The translations under genes were made by a program, and so were the position numbers. Shown in pieces: positions 18,001 to 25,560 of a stretch of DNA of 64,000 nucleotides. This DNA comes from Prolixibacteraceae bacterium JC049 (lineage in GTDB: Bacteria; Bacteroidota; Bacteroidia; Bacteroidales; Prolixibacteraceae), in assembly GCA_023369685.1 (NCBI GenBank), contig SACZ01000002.1:744001-808000 (forward strand), given 5' to 3'. The notes below the pieces were generated by a model. It searched no databases, was not told the origin of the DNA, and saw nothing but the letters and a program-made list of their open reading frames with translations. The stretch's first letter is position 1. Each line of letters starts with the position of its first letter.

Positions 18001-18304
18001 GTTGGAACAAAACAAGGTTGACCTGATGCGTTACAATTTAAACAACCAGTTGATACGTCGTCAGAATGCTATTTTCAACAAGTTGTTAAAAGCCGAAAAA
18101 TCGGAAATGGAAAGAGAAGTGGATAAAGAACGAAAGTCTAATAATGTGAAAGACTATCGTTTAAGTAATCCGGCTGAATTTTTCGATCCAAAAGGAAAAA
18201 ATGAAGAAGAGTTGTTTATCAACAATAAGTCGCGCATAAATCTGAAGGATTTTTACAAGCGTAAATATATTGAATACCAAAAGGAGCTAAAAAATAAGAA
18301 ATGA
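15026..18304 (+). CDS. DUF4175 family large membrane-anchored coiled-coil protein
   Basis: A 1092-residue protein of the Bacteroidetes DUF4175 type. Two or three membrane segments lie near the N-terminus (about 27-47, 57-78, 150-170), then beta-rich domains (about 190-480). A very long, Gln/Glu/Lys-rich coiled coil follows (about 500-1050) with repeated QQMQQ- and DELDQM-like segments. No enzymatic motif is seen. It overlaps ybeY by four bases (ATGA) and so is translationally coupled to it. Function unknown. The architecture suggests a membrane-tethered structural or tethering protein (inference). Confidence 0.75.
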   Translation: MEQLTRQLRINLNKTNKRFYLKMAFTRLLWMLLIGICLFVILLLTEYVYYFPVDIKQVAVLFTLLLMGLFTVINIGFPLLKAFGVIKGLSNEKLNEIIIKKHPELKDYILNTLELDNISKKNELIEASIQQKMSLINNVNISESVDFSGFKQLYLRLLFITIGVIVVFLFDINGLSDATSRLKNYDVEYFPPAPYSVELLTSKLEVEKGTDLQVRFAVTGKKIPESLFIKIGANFFQADQKNDTLFNYLFKSVNSAFDFTVTDKKFESESYNVNVLKRPQIIHLKTTVIPPAYTGLKKRVQNDNGNVDIPVGSVLEWNVQSIDNDDLRLVINKDTIPVKSVDREFKVRRKIKEDSRYFFLLSNEHFKDVKDVDYQVKTIVDQFPEIELVQMRDSMQYTTFFFKGEVADDYGFSKLEFHVNWEDGDSVYQLPFDKRLTPQKFYFAHDFNGYKQYAQSLEYYFEIWDNDGINGAKKSISQVYQFHFPSQQDLFDRENEGHEKLEDLAQKSSKAIDNIRKGLQNIQQKSVDKNLSDWERSQMLENVVQQKEQLENFMQQMQQENEQMNNFSNSFEEQDQELMKKQQEINELIKEVFSDEIQKLLEEFNKLLNDFDQKKFNDLSQKMDKAMEDFQQRMDRNLEMLRKLQIERKIKRITDELDQMAFDEQKRSEEDLNLRKEGAEEMADMKSHEEHFESLMNELDKVNELNSKLENKMPLNFDKEKQQIRQNFQQLKKDINSKKRRNYKKNLSKNSDKLSELSSKLQQAVSKNKMQKLKVNLAALRLLLDDLVKMSFFQEDIYKQTERMSNSDPLAKGIKSNQKRLETHFEIMKDSIYALAKRSAQVHSAVNDDMVEIDYNLEKAMDEMEEGRFYSARINGRNIITSTNNIALMFDEIIKQLEQQMANSMPGDQQCENPSDKPSAMPNLKSAQDAFKQQLQNMINEMKTSGKSGKLNRQLGQALSQQEIMQNMIEKMMQGSEVGSEARQALKQVDQMLEQNKVDLMRYNLNNQLIRRQNAIFNKLLKAEKSEMEREVDKERKSNNVKDYRLSNPAEFFDPKGKNEEELFINNKSRINLKDFYKRKYIEYQKELKNKK

Positions 18305-18726
18305 TAGAATTTTATTCTGAAGATATTGATTTTCAGTTGAATAATAGTGAGTTGACTGAGGCGTGGATTAGTAAAGTAATTGAAAATCATTCGTTTAAAC
18401 TAGGTGATATAAGTTTCATTTTCTGTACTGATGACTACCTGTTAAATGTAAACAGAGAATATCTTCAGCACGATTATTATACCGATATTATCACATTCGA
18501 TTACGTGGAAGATAATGTGGTTTCAAGCGATATTTTCATAAGTATAGATCGAATAAAAGAGAATGCCGAGGAGTTTAAGGTTAGCTTCGAAAATGAGTTA
18601 AATAGAATAATAATTCACGGAATACTTCACTTGTTGGGATTCAAGGATAAGGAACCGGAACAGAAAAAAATAATGACTAGCAAAGAGGACGAAAGCCTGG
18701 CTTTGTTGGATGAACTTAGTTGTTAA
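18301..18726 (+). CDS. ybeY: Endoribonuclease YbeY
   Basis: Metal-dependent RNase for 16S rRNA 3'-end maturation and ribosome quality control. It shows the family core FCTDDYLLNVNREYL and the zinc motif HGILHLLGFKD, with His106 and His110. The third ligand, a histidine in E. coli YbeY ten residues after the first, is Asp116 here. I recall K-D at this place in Bacteroidetes homologues, so it is probably lineage-typical. The length of 141 residues is normal. The start overlaps the DUF4175 stop by four bases. Confidence 0.9.
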   Translation: MIEFYSEDIDFQLNNSELTEAWISKVIENHSFKLGDISFIFCTDDYLLNVNREYLQHDYYTDIITFDYVEDNVVSSDIFISIDRIKENAEEFKVSFENELNRIIIHGILHLLGFKDKEPEQKKIMTSKEDESLALLDELSC

Positions 18727-18782
18727 AAAATTGTTTTTTAGGTTTTTATATAATCTTGTGGGGTTATAAACAAGGTATTTTG

Positions 18783-18790
18783 TAATTTTG
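18783..18790 (+). promoter_or_regulatory. Probable -7 box of mnmG
   Basis: TAATTTTG fits TAnnTTTG and lies 81 bases before the mnmG ATG. The resulting leader contains two hairpins (18795-18811 and 18828-18857). The -33 element is unclear. Confidence 0.4.
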
Positions 18791-18827
18791 CAGGCCATTT
18801 TTAATAAATGGTACAATTTTAAAATTC

Positions 18828-18857
18828 AGATAGTAAGCCCGAAAAAGCTTACCATCT
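18828..18857 (+). promoter_or_regulatory. Leader hairpin upstream of mnmG
   Basis: AGATAGTAAGC and GCTTACCATCT form an 11-bp stem with one mismatch and an eight-base A-rich loop. It ends 14 bases before the mnmG ATG. It lacks a T run, so it is not an intrinsic terminator. It could affect translation or mRNA stability; function unknown. Confidence 0.45.
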
Positions 18858-18871
18858 AAGTACTCGTGAGT

Positions 18872-20749
18872 ATGTTTCAAGAATATGATGTAATTGTTGT
18901 TGGTGCAGGACATGCAGGTTGTGAAGCAGCGGCAGCAGCAGCAAACATGGGGTCGAAGGTACTTTTGATTACCATGGATATGGAAAAGATGGCACAAATG
19001 TCTTGTAATCCGGCTATGGGCGGTATTGCAAAAGGGCAAATTGTGCGCGAAATAGATGCACTTGGCGGTTATGCCGGAATAATTACCGATAAAAGTTCCA
19101 TTCAGTTTAGAATGTTGAACCGCTCCAAAGGACCTGCTATGTGGAGTCCTCGTGCGCAGTGCGACAGAATGAAATTTTCGAAACTGTGGCGCGACACTTT
19201 GGAGCAAATTGAGAATATCGATTTTTGGCAAGGAATGGTTACCGGATTACTTTTAGAAGATAATCAGGTGAATGGTGTAGTAACCGATTTAGGTGTAGAA
19301 TTTAAATCGAAAACTGTAATTCTAACCAATGGAACTTTCCTAAATGGTTTAATTCATGTTGGGAAAGCACAATTGCGTGGTGGTAGAATAGGGGAGCGTT
19401 CAAGTCATAGTATTACCGAACAACTATTCGAAGCTGGTTTTACAACCGACCGAATGAAAACAGGAACTCCTGTTCGTATCGACGGTCGTTCTGTCGATTT
19501 TTCAAAAATGACTGCTCAGGCAGGAGAAGAAGGATTCTATACTTTCTCATATTTGCCCGACAATAAAAGTGAATTGGAACAGCAAAGTTGTTGGATAACT
19601 TATACCAATACCGATGTGCACGATTCGTTGAAAACCGGTTTTGATGAAAGTCCGCTTTTCGATGGAACCATTCAAAGTATTGGACCAAGATACTGTCCAA
19701 GTATCGAGACCAAATTGATGACTTTTGCTGATAAGGACAAACACCACTTATTTTTAGAACCAGAGGGTGAAACTACAATAGAGTATTACCTGAATGGTTT
19801 TTCTTCGTCATTGCCTTGGAAAGTGCAGCTAGAAGCATTAAAGCAAGTTCCGGGTCTGGAAGAGGTGAAAATTTTCCGTCCGGGGTATGCTATCGAGTAC
19901 GACTTCTTCGATCCGACCCAATTGAACCATACTTTGGAGACGAAATTAATTTCTAATTTATACTTTGCAGGCCAAATAAATGGAACTACTGGGTATGAGG
20001 AAGCAGGAGCTCAAGGTATGATGGCTGGAATAAATGCGCACTTAAAGATTAACGAAAAAGAGCCATTTGTTCTAAATCGTGATGAAGCATACATTGGAGT
20101 TCTAATCGACGACCTGGTAAATAAAGGAGTGGATGAACCATATCGTATGTTTACCAGTCGTGCCGAATACAGAATTCTTTTACGCCAGGATAATGCTGAT
20201 GTTCGTTTAACACCACGTTCGTTTGAAATTGGATTAGCCCGAAAAGAGCGAATGGATTTGTTAGCGGAAAAAGAAAAATGGCGCGATGAGATTATAGAGC
20301 TGTGCAAAAATTACAGCCTAAAGGCAAAAGATATAAATGATCGTTTGGCTGAATTGGGAACAACTCCACTGAAGCAAGGAGTAAAATTAATTGATGTAAT
20401 TTTGCGTCCGCAGGTAACCATCAATGATATTCTTTCGTGCGTTCCAAAATTAGAACGATTAATTGCGAAAATTCCAGAGAGTAGGAGAGAGGAGATTTTA
20501 GAATCGGCCGAAATCCTAATGAAGTATTCTGGATATATCGAAAGAGAAAGATTGATTGCCGATAAATTGAAAAGATTAGAGAATATACGAATAGAGGACA
20601 AATTTGACTATATGTCTATTCGCACACTTTCGACCGAAGCACGTCAAAAGTTGGATGCAATCCGACCTAAGACTATTGGGCAGGCAAGTCGAATTACAGG
20701 TGTTTCACCATCGGATATCAACGTTCTGTTGATCATGATGGGTCGCTAG
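18872..20749 (+). CDS. mnmG: tRNA uridine 5-carboxymethylaminomethyl modification enzyme MnmG (GidA)
   Basis: FAD-dependent partner of MnmE that installs the cmnm5 group on U34 of tRNAs reading NNA/NNG codons. The dinucleotide fold [13 protein letters not shown] is at the N-terminus. [11 protein letters not shown] and the [12 protein letters not shown] motif are family signatures. The C-terminal MnmE-interacting domain ends at LLIMMGR. The frame can open at GTG 18866, but ATG 18872 gives the usual MFQEYDV start. MnmE is not nearby. A perfect parS palindrome begins on the base after the stop codon, followed by a terminator. Confidence 0.97.
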   Translation: MFQEYDVIVVGAGHAGCEAAAAAANMGSKVLLITMDMEKMAQMSCNPAMGGIAKGQIVREIDALGGYAGIITDKSSIQFRMLNRSKGPAMWSPRAQCDRMKFSKLWRDTLEQIENIDFWQGMVTGLLLEDNQVNGVVTDLGVEFKSKTVILTNGTFLNGLIHVGKAQLRGGRIGERSSHSITEQLFEAGFTTDRMKTGTPVRIDGRSVDFSKMTAQAGEEGFYTFSYLPDNKSELEQQSCWITYTNTDVHDSLKTGFDESPLFDGTIQSIGPRYCPSIETKLMTFADKDKHHLFLEPEGETTIEYYLNGFSSSLPWKVQLEALKQVPGLEEVKIFRPGYAIEYDFFDPTQLNHTLETKLISNLYFAGQINGTTGYEEAGAQGMMAGINAHLKINEKEPFVLNRDEAYIGVLIDDLVNKGVDEPYRMFTSRAEYRILLRQDNADVRLTPRSFEIGLARKERMDLLAEKEKWRDEIIELCKNYSLKAKDINDRLAELGTTPLKQGVKLIDVILRPQVTINDILSCVPKLERLIAKIPESRREEILESAEILMKYSGYIERERLIADKLKRLENIRIEDKFDYMSIRTLSTEARQKLDAIRPKTIGQASRITGVSPSDINVLLIMMGR

Positions 20750-20765
20750 TGTTCCACGTGGAACA
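20750..20765. other. Perfect parS centromere site
   Basis: TGTTCCACGTGGAACA is a perfect 16-bp palindrome that fits the parS consensus TGTTNCACGTGNAACA at every position, and is the same as the pseudomonad parS sequence as I recall it. parS is the loading site for ParB, which spreads on DNA and recruits ParA and SMC to separate origins. parS sites normally cluster near oriC, so the window is probably origin-proximal. It starts directly after the mnmG stop codon. Confidence 0.85.
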
Positions 20766-20772
20766 AGCTCTT

Positions 20773-20817
20773 AAAAGCGCTAAAAACGACTAATGAGTGG
20801 TCGCTTTTAGCGCTTTT
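20773..20817 (+). terminator. Intrinsic terminator of mnmG
   Basis: An 18-base stem, AAAAGCGCTAAAAACGAC against GTCGCTTTTAGCGCTTTT with one mismatch and a nine-base loop, running into seven T. It lies 24 bases after the mnmG stop codon, just past the parS site. Confidence 0.9.
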
Positions 20818-20910
20818 TTTATCTTTATAATGAAATTCGAAATTGATGAGAATTGAAGTAAACAATGTGTTCGGTTTTGAGTTTTCTTAGTGTTCGAAAA
20901 ATAATAAGCA

Positions 20911-22545
20911 ATGCAAAAAACATATAAAGGAATAATTGTCGATGCCAAGAACAAGCGACAATTTAAAGGCGAGGTGATTGTTGAATCGGGAAAAATTATT
21001 GCCGTGAATGAATGCGATCACGATATGGAGAATTACATTCTTCCAGGATTAATAGATTCTCATGTGCACATAGAAAGTTCTATGACGGTGCCTTCATCTT
21101 TTGCTCCGATGGCTGTGGCTCGAGGAACAGTTGCAGTGGTAACCGATCCGCACGAAATTGCAAATGTGCTAGGAGAGGAGGGAATCAATTACATGATTGA
21201 TGATGCGAAAAAAGCTCCATTGAAATGTTATTTCGGAGTTCCTTCTTGCGTGCCTGCAACTCCATTCGAAGCATCGGGAGCAACATTAAATGCCGAGGCT
21301 GTGGATCGTTTGTTAGCTAGGAATGATCTTCACTTTTTGTGCGAAATGATGAACTTCCCCGGAGTGATTTTTGAAGACAAAGAGGTGATGGCAAAGATTC
21401 ATTCAGCACAAAAATATGGGAAGGTAATTGATGGACATATCCCTGGAATTTTTGGAGATGATTTAAAGAAATATGTGAGTGCAGGAATCACTACCGATCA
21501 CGAATGTTTTACTTACGAAGAAGCTGTCGAGAAGATAAAACTAGGTATGAAAGTACTCATAAGAGAAGGAAGTGCTGCGAAGAATTTTGATGCGCTTTAT
21601 GGTTTGGTAGATGAATTTCCGAACGATGTAATGCTATGCACCGACGACTCTCATCCTGATACTTTATTGGAAGAAGGACACATCGATAAGCTGTTTAGAA
21701 GCGGCCTTGAAAAGGGTCTTGATATTTATAATTTGATTCAGGTTTCGGTATTAAATCCCATTGCTCATTACGGATTAAATGTAGGAAAACTGGAGATTGG
21801 AGATCAGGCCGATTTTATTGTTGTCGATAACTTAGAAGCATTTAATGTGCAGCAAACTTTTATCGATGGAGAGTGTGTTTATGACAATGGAAGAACACTA
21901 TTTCAGTCGGAAGAAGGAGATGTTGTGAATAAGTTTAATCGATCTGAAATAGATTTAGAATCGATTAAATTGCCTCAGGAAGAAGGAAAGGTTAGAGTAA
22001 TTGTAGCGCAAGAAGGGGAGTTAATTACGGGACAGGAATTAGCAGAACCAAAGGTGGAAAATGGCTGTGTCGTTTCCGATTTAGAGAACGATATTTTAAA
22101 GATGGTAGTTCTTAATCGTTACGAAAATACGCCGGCTCAGATTGGTTTTATTAAGAATATAGGATTAGAGAAAGGAGCCATTGCCAGCAGTATTGCACAC
22201 GATAGTCACAATATTATTGCAGTAGGAACAACCGATGAAGATTTAGTTGCTGTAATCAATAAGCTGATTGAAAATAAAGGTGGAATTGTTGTAGGAGATA
22301 GCAACGAACAATTGGATCTTCCTTTAGAAATTGCCGGATTAATGACTCGAAAGAGTGGGGTAGAGACTGCTGCCAGATACAAGCAGTTGGAAGAAAAAGC
22401 ACATGAATATGGTACTCCTTTAAAGGCTCCGTTTATGACTATTGCCTTTATGTCTTTACTAGTAATACCTGATTTAAAATTGGGCGATAAAGGGTTATTC
22501 GATGTGAAGAAATTTGACTTTGTTGACCTATTTGTAAAAGAATAA
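20911..22545 (+). CDS. ade: Adenine deaminase
   Basis: Amidohydrolase that converts adenine to hypoxanthine for purine salvage. The metal motif DSHVHIESSM and the later GHIPG, TTDHE and CTDDSHPDTL segments match the Ade (AdeC) family. A C-terminal adenine-deaminase domain carries IAHDSHNI. The length of 544 residues is normal. uvrC starts 12 bases downstream, so the two are likely cotranscribed. Confidence 0.93.
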   Translation: MQKTYKGIIVDAKNKRQFKGEVIVESGKIIAVNECDHDMENYILPGLIDSHVHIESSMTVPSSFAPMAVARGTVAVVTDPHEIANVLGEEGINYMIDDAKKAPLKCYFGVPSCVPATPFEASGATLNAEAVDRLLARNDLHFLCEMMNFPGVIFEDKEVMAKIHSAQKYGKVIDGHIPGIFGDDLKKYVSAGITTDHECFTYEEAVEKIKLGMKVLIREGSAAKNFDALYGLVDEFPNDVMLCTDDSHPDTLLEEGHIDKLFRSGLEKGLDIYNLIQVSVLNPIAHYGLNVGKLEIGDQADFIVVDNLEAFNVQQTFIDGECVYDNGRTLFQSEEGDVVNKFNRSEIDLESIKLPQEEGKVRVIVAQEGELITGQELAEPKVENGCVVSDLENDILKMVVLNRYENTPAQIGFIKNIGLEKGAIASSIAHDSHNIIAVGTTDEDLVAVINKLIENKGGIVVGDSNEQLDLPLEIAGLMTRKSGVETAARYKQLEEKAHEYGTPLKAPFMTIAFMSLLVIPDLKLGDKGLFDVKKFDFVDLFVKE

Positions 22546-22557
22546 GAGAGTAGGAGA

Positions 22558-24372
22558 GTGGCTGAAAAAAACGAATATATCGATTACTTAAAAAGCTTGG
22601 TTGCTGTGTTACCTCAGCAGCCAGGTGTATACCAATATTTCAACGACGAGGGAACAATAATTTACGTTGGAAAAGCGAAGAACTTGAAAAAACGAGTCTC
22701 TTCATATTTCACAAAAACGCACGATTCCAGAAAAACATCTTTGTTGGTTCGTCAAATTAGAGACATAAAACATGTGGTGGTTGAGTCGGAAGAAGATGCC
22801 CTTTTGTTGGAAAATAATCTGATAAAAAAGTATCAGCCTCGCTACAATGTTTTATTAAAAGACGATAAAACTTACCCGTGGATTTGTGTGAAAAACGAAC
22901 ATTTTCCACGGGTGTTTCAAACTCGAAATATTGTAAAAGATGGGTCGCTTTATTACGGTCCGTATACTTCTACTTTTATGCTTCGGAACCTATTGGATTT
23001 GTTCCGACAGTTATTTAAACTACGCACCTGCTCACTAAATTTAGCTCCCGAAAAGATTGCTCAAGGGAAATATAAAGTGTGCTTAGAATGCCATATTGGT
23101 AATTGCAAAGGTCCTTGCGAAGGATTCATGAGTGAGGAAGAATATAAAGAATCCATCGATCAGATTAAGCATATTTTGCGTGGGAATCTGCAAAAGGTGA
23201 TTGAATATTTAAAAGAGGCCATGCAAAAATATGCTTCGGAATATAAATTCGAAGAGGCACAGCAGGTGAAAATTCAACTGGAATCACTGCAAAATTACCA
23301 GAGTAAATCTACCGTTGTAAGTCCTACTATTAATAACATTGATGTCTATTCGATAGATGAAGATGACAAATATGCGTATGTAAATTTCCTTCGTGTAATG
23401 AATGGAGCCATTATTCAGGTTTACACTATGGAAATGCGCAAGCGAATGGACGAGACAAAAGAGCAACTTTTGGCTACTGCAATTGCCGAGATTAGGCTAA
23501 AGATATTCAGTAATGCTACCGAAATTATCGTTCCATTTAAGATCGGATTCGAACTGAAAAATACCAAACAGTTGGTTCCACAACGAGGTGATAAAAAGAA
23601 ATTGTTGGAACTTTCGCAGCGAAATGTGAAGTATTACAAACTGGAAAAATGGAAGCAGCAAGAGCGATTAGATCCCGATAGACATGTGAATCGAATAATG
23701 ACTACCATTAAAAACGATTTACAATTAAAGGAGCTTCCCACCCATATTGAGTGTTTCGATAATAGTAATTTACAAGGAACAAATCCGGTGGCAGCTTGTG
23801 TGGTTTTTAAAAATGGAAAGCCTGCGAAAAAAGAATATCGTCACTTTAATGTAAAAACAGTAGAAGGTCCGGATGATTATGCTTCGATGGAAGAAATTGT
23901 TTATCGTAGGTATAAACGATTGGTAGAAGAAGAACAATCGCTTCCCCACTTGATTGTGATCGATGGTGGAAAAGGACAATTGGGAGCAGCATTAAACGCA
24001 TTAGAGCAGCTGGATTTACGTGGAAAAATTCCAATCATTGGAATTGCAAAACGATTAGAGGAGATATTTTTTCCGGATGATTCGGTTCCCATTTATCTGG
24101 ATAAAAATTCAGAGTCGTTAAAAGTCATTCAACATTTGCGTGACGAAGCACACCGATTCGGAATTACTTTTCATAGAAATCAACGTTCGAAGAATTTTAT
24201 CAATTCGGAGTTGGAAAAAATTCCCGGAGTTGGTAAAAAGAGCGTCGAAGCTCTAATTCGTCGATTTAAAAGCGTTGAGAATATAAAAAAACAAAGCCAG
24301 CAGGCTATAGCCGAAGAAATAGGCGATTCTAGAGCGGTTAAAGTGATGCAGTTTTTTAATAAAAAAGCTTGA
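22558..24372 (+). CDS. uvrC: Excinuclease ABC subunit C
   Basis: Nuclease subunit that makes both incisions in nucleotide-excision repair. The N-terminal GIY-YIG domain (PGVYQYFNDEG...YVGKAKNL) cuts 3'. A UvrB-binding UVR segment lies near 205-235. The RNase H-like C-terminal nuclease carries ECFDNSNLQG, and a helix-hairpin-helix region (IPGVGKKSVEALI) ends the protein. The start is GTG at 22558, with AGGAGA just upstream; no ATG is nearby. 604 residues is normal. It follows ade closely, without functional connection. Confidence 0.96.
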   Translation: MAEKNEYIDYLKSLVAVLPQQPGVYQYFNDEGTIIYVGKAKNLKKRVSSYFTKTHDSRKTSLLVRQIRDIKHVVVESEEDALLLENNLIKKYQPRYNVLLKDDKTYPWICVKNEHFPRVFQTRNIVKDGSLYYGPYTSTFMLRNLLDLFRQLFKLRTCSLNLAPEKIAQGKYKVCLECHIGNCKGPCEGFMSEEEYKESIDQIKHILRGNLQKVIEYLKEAMQKYASEYKFEEAQQVKIQLESLQNYQSKSTVVSPTINNIDVYSIDEDDKYAYVNFLRVMNGAIIQVYTMEMRKRMDETKEQLLATAIAEIRLKIFSNATEIIVPFKIGFELKNTKQLVPQRGDKKKLLELSQRNVKYYKLEKWKQQERLDPDRHVNRIMTTIKNDLQLKELPTHIECFDNSNLQGTNPVAACVVFKNGKPAKKEYRHFNVKTVEGPDDYASMEEIVYRRYKRLVEEEQSLPHLIVIDGGKGQLGAALNALEQLDLRGKIPIIGIAKRLEEIFFPDDSVPIYLDKNSESLKVIQHLRDEAHRFGITFHRNQRSKNFINSELEKIPGVGKKSVEALIRRFKSVENIKKQSQQAIAEEIGDSRAVKVMQFFNKKA

Positions 24373-24446
24373 AAAACAAGGGGATAAAGAGACTTTTTGT
24401 CTTGCTCTCATTTTTCACCATTTAGAAGCAAAAACGCATAAAAAAC

Positions 24447-24486
24447 CCGAAATTGCTACTTTGTCTATCTAAAATAGCAATTTCGG
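24447..24486 (-). terminator. Terminator between uvrC and rsgA
   Basis: A perfect 12-bp stem, CCGAAATTGCTA/TAGCAATTTCGG, with a 16-base loop. In the minus-strand reading it is followed by GGG and a U-rich run, so it mainly serves rsgA. It may also stop uvrC readthrough. Confidence 0.75.
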
Positions 24487-24528
24487 ATTAATATATAAAT
24501 ATACACTTGTTATATATAGATAAGCTAT

Positions 24529-25503
24529 TTATTTTAATCTGTGTTTGTCTTCATCTCCTTCTAGTAGTCCTAAATAACTATTGTATCTCGAAAAAGATAT
24601 TTCTCCATTTTCCACAGCTGTCTTTATAGCACAATTGGGTTCGTGAGTATGAGTGCAATTATTGAACTGACATTCTTCTAACTTTTCAAACATCTCGGGA
24701 AAGTAATGCGAAATCTCTTCCTTCTCCATATCAATAACACCAAAACCTCGAATTCCTGGAGTATCGATAATGTAACTACCATTGGCCACTTCGTGCATTT
24801 GTGAAAAAGTAGTAGTGTGTACTCCTTGATTATGATAATCAGAAATCTCTTTGGTCTTAATATCTAAATTCGGATCGATAGTATTTATGAACGATGACTT
24901 CCCTACTCCCGAATGACCTGCAAATACATTTACTTTTCCTTTCATGGCATCGCTTACTTTATCGACACCAATATTTTCTTTTACCGAAGTTTTATAGCAA
25001 GTGTATCCAATCGATTCGTAAAGTTCAATCAATTCGTCGAGTTGTCGCTGCTGATCTTCGTCGTATCGGTCAATCTTATTAAATACCAAGCGAACTGGTA
25101 TGCGATACGCTTCGGCCGAAACCAAAAAGCGATCGATAAAAGTGGCAGTAGTAACCGGAAATGCAACTGTAACAACTAAAAATGCCTGATCGATATTGGC
25201 TGCAATAATGTGCGCCTGTTTAGAAAGGTTGGATGATTTTCGGATGATATAATTCTTTCTGGGAGTTATCTTGCTAATAATTCCTATCTGCTCCCCCGAT
25301 TCATCTGATGAGCTGTTTTGAAGCTTAAAATGGACACGATCCCCCACTGCAAGAGGATTTGTAGTTTTAATCCCTTTAAGGCGAAATTTCCCCTTAATCT
25401 TGCATTCAAAACATTCGTTATCGTCCGCTTTAACCGTGTACCAACTACCGGTCGACTTTATTACAATACCTTCTTTCAAGCTATTTTCATTTTTAATGAT
25501 CAA
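24529..25503 (-). CDS. rsgA: Small-subunit ribosome assembly GTPase RsgA
   Basis: Circularly permuted GTPase that checks late maturation of the 30S subunit. An N-terminal OB-fold (about 15-90) precedes the GTPase, with NKID (G4) before GHSGVGKSS (G1) and DTPGIRG (G3), the permuted order typical of the family. A C-terminal zinc module holds CQFNNCTHTHEPNC. 324 residues is normal. A promoter-like TTCG-N20-TATTTTTG lies at 25547-25516 on the minus strand, giving a leader of only a few bases. Confidence 0.95.
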   Translation of the reverse strand: MIIKNENSLKEGIVIKSTGSWYTVKADDNECFECKIKGKFRLKGIKTTNPLAVGDRVHFKLQNSSSDESGEQIGIISKITPRKNYIIRKSSNLSKQAHIIAANIDQAFLVVTVAFPVTTATFIDRFLVSAEAYRIPVRLVFNKIDRYDEDQQRQLDELIELYESIGYTCYKTSVKENIGVDKVSDAMKGKVNVFAGHSGVGKSSFINTIDPNLDIKTKEISDYHNQGVHTTTFSQMHEVANGSYIIDTPGIRGFGVIDMEKEEISHYFPEMFEKLEECQFNNCTHTHEPNCAIKTAVENGEISFSRYNSYLGLLEGDEDKHRLK

Positions 25504-25515
25504 CTAAACTTGTGG

Positions 25516-25547
25516 CAAAAATAGAAAATGTAGACTTTATTATCGAA
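25516..25547 (-). promoter_or_regulatory. Probable promoter of rsgA
   Basis: On the minus strand TTCG (25547-25544) lies 20 bases before TATTTTTG (25523-25516). The -7 box fits fully and the -33 box at three of four positions. The predicted transcript start is only some 7-10 bases before the rsgA ATG. Confidence 0.45.
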
Positions 25548-25560
25548 TTTATTCCCTGTT

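Noticed and set aside
18764-19231. 155-codon antisense frame over the start of mnmG
   Set aside because: It lies opposite the strongly conserved FAD-binding region of mnmG. Its sequence is a His/Cys-rich shadow of codon use, with no family resemblance.
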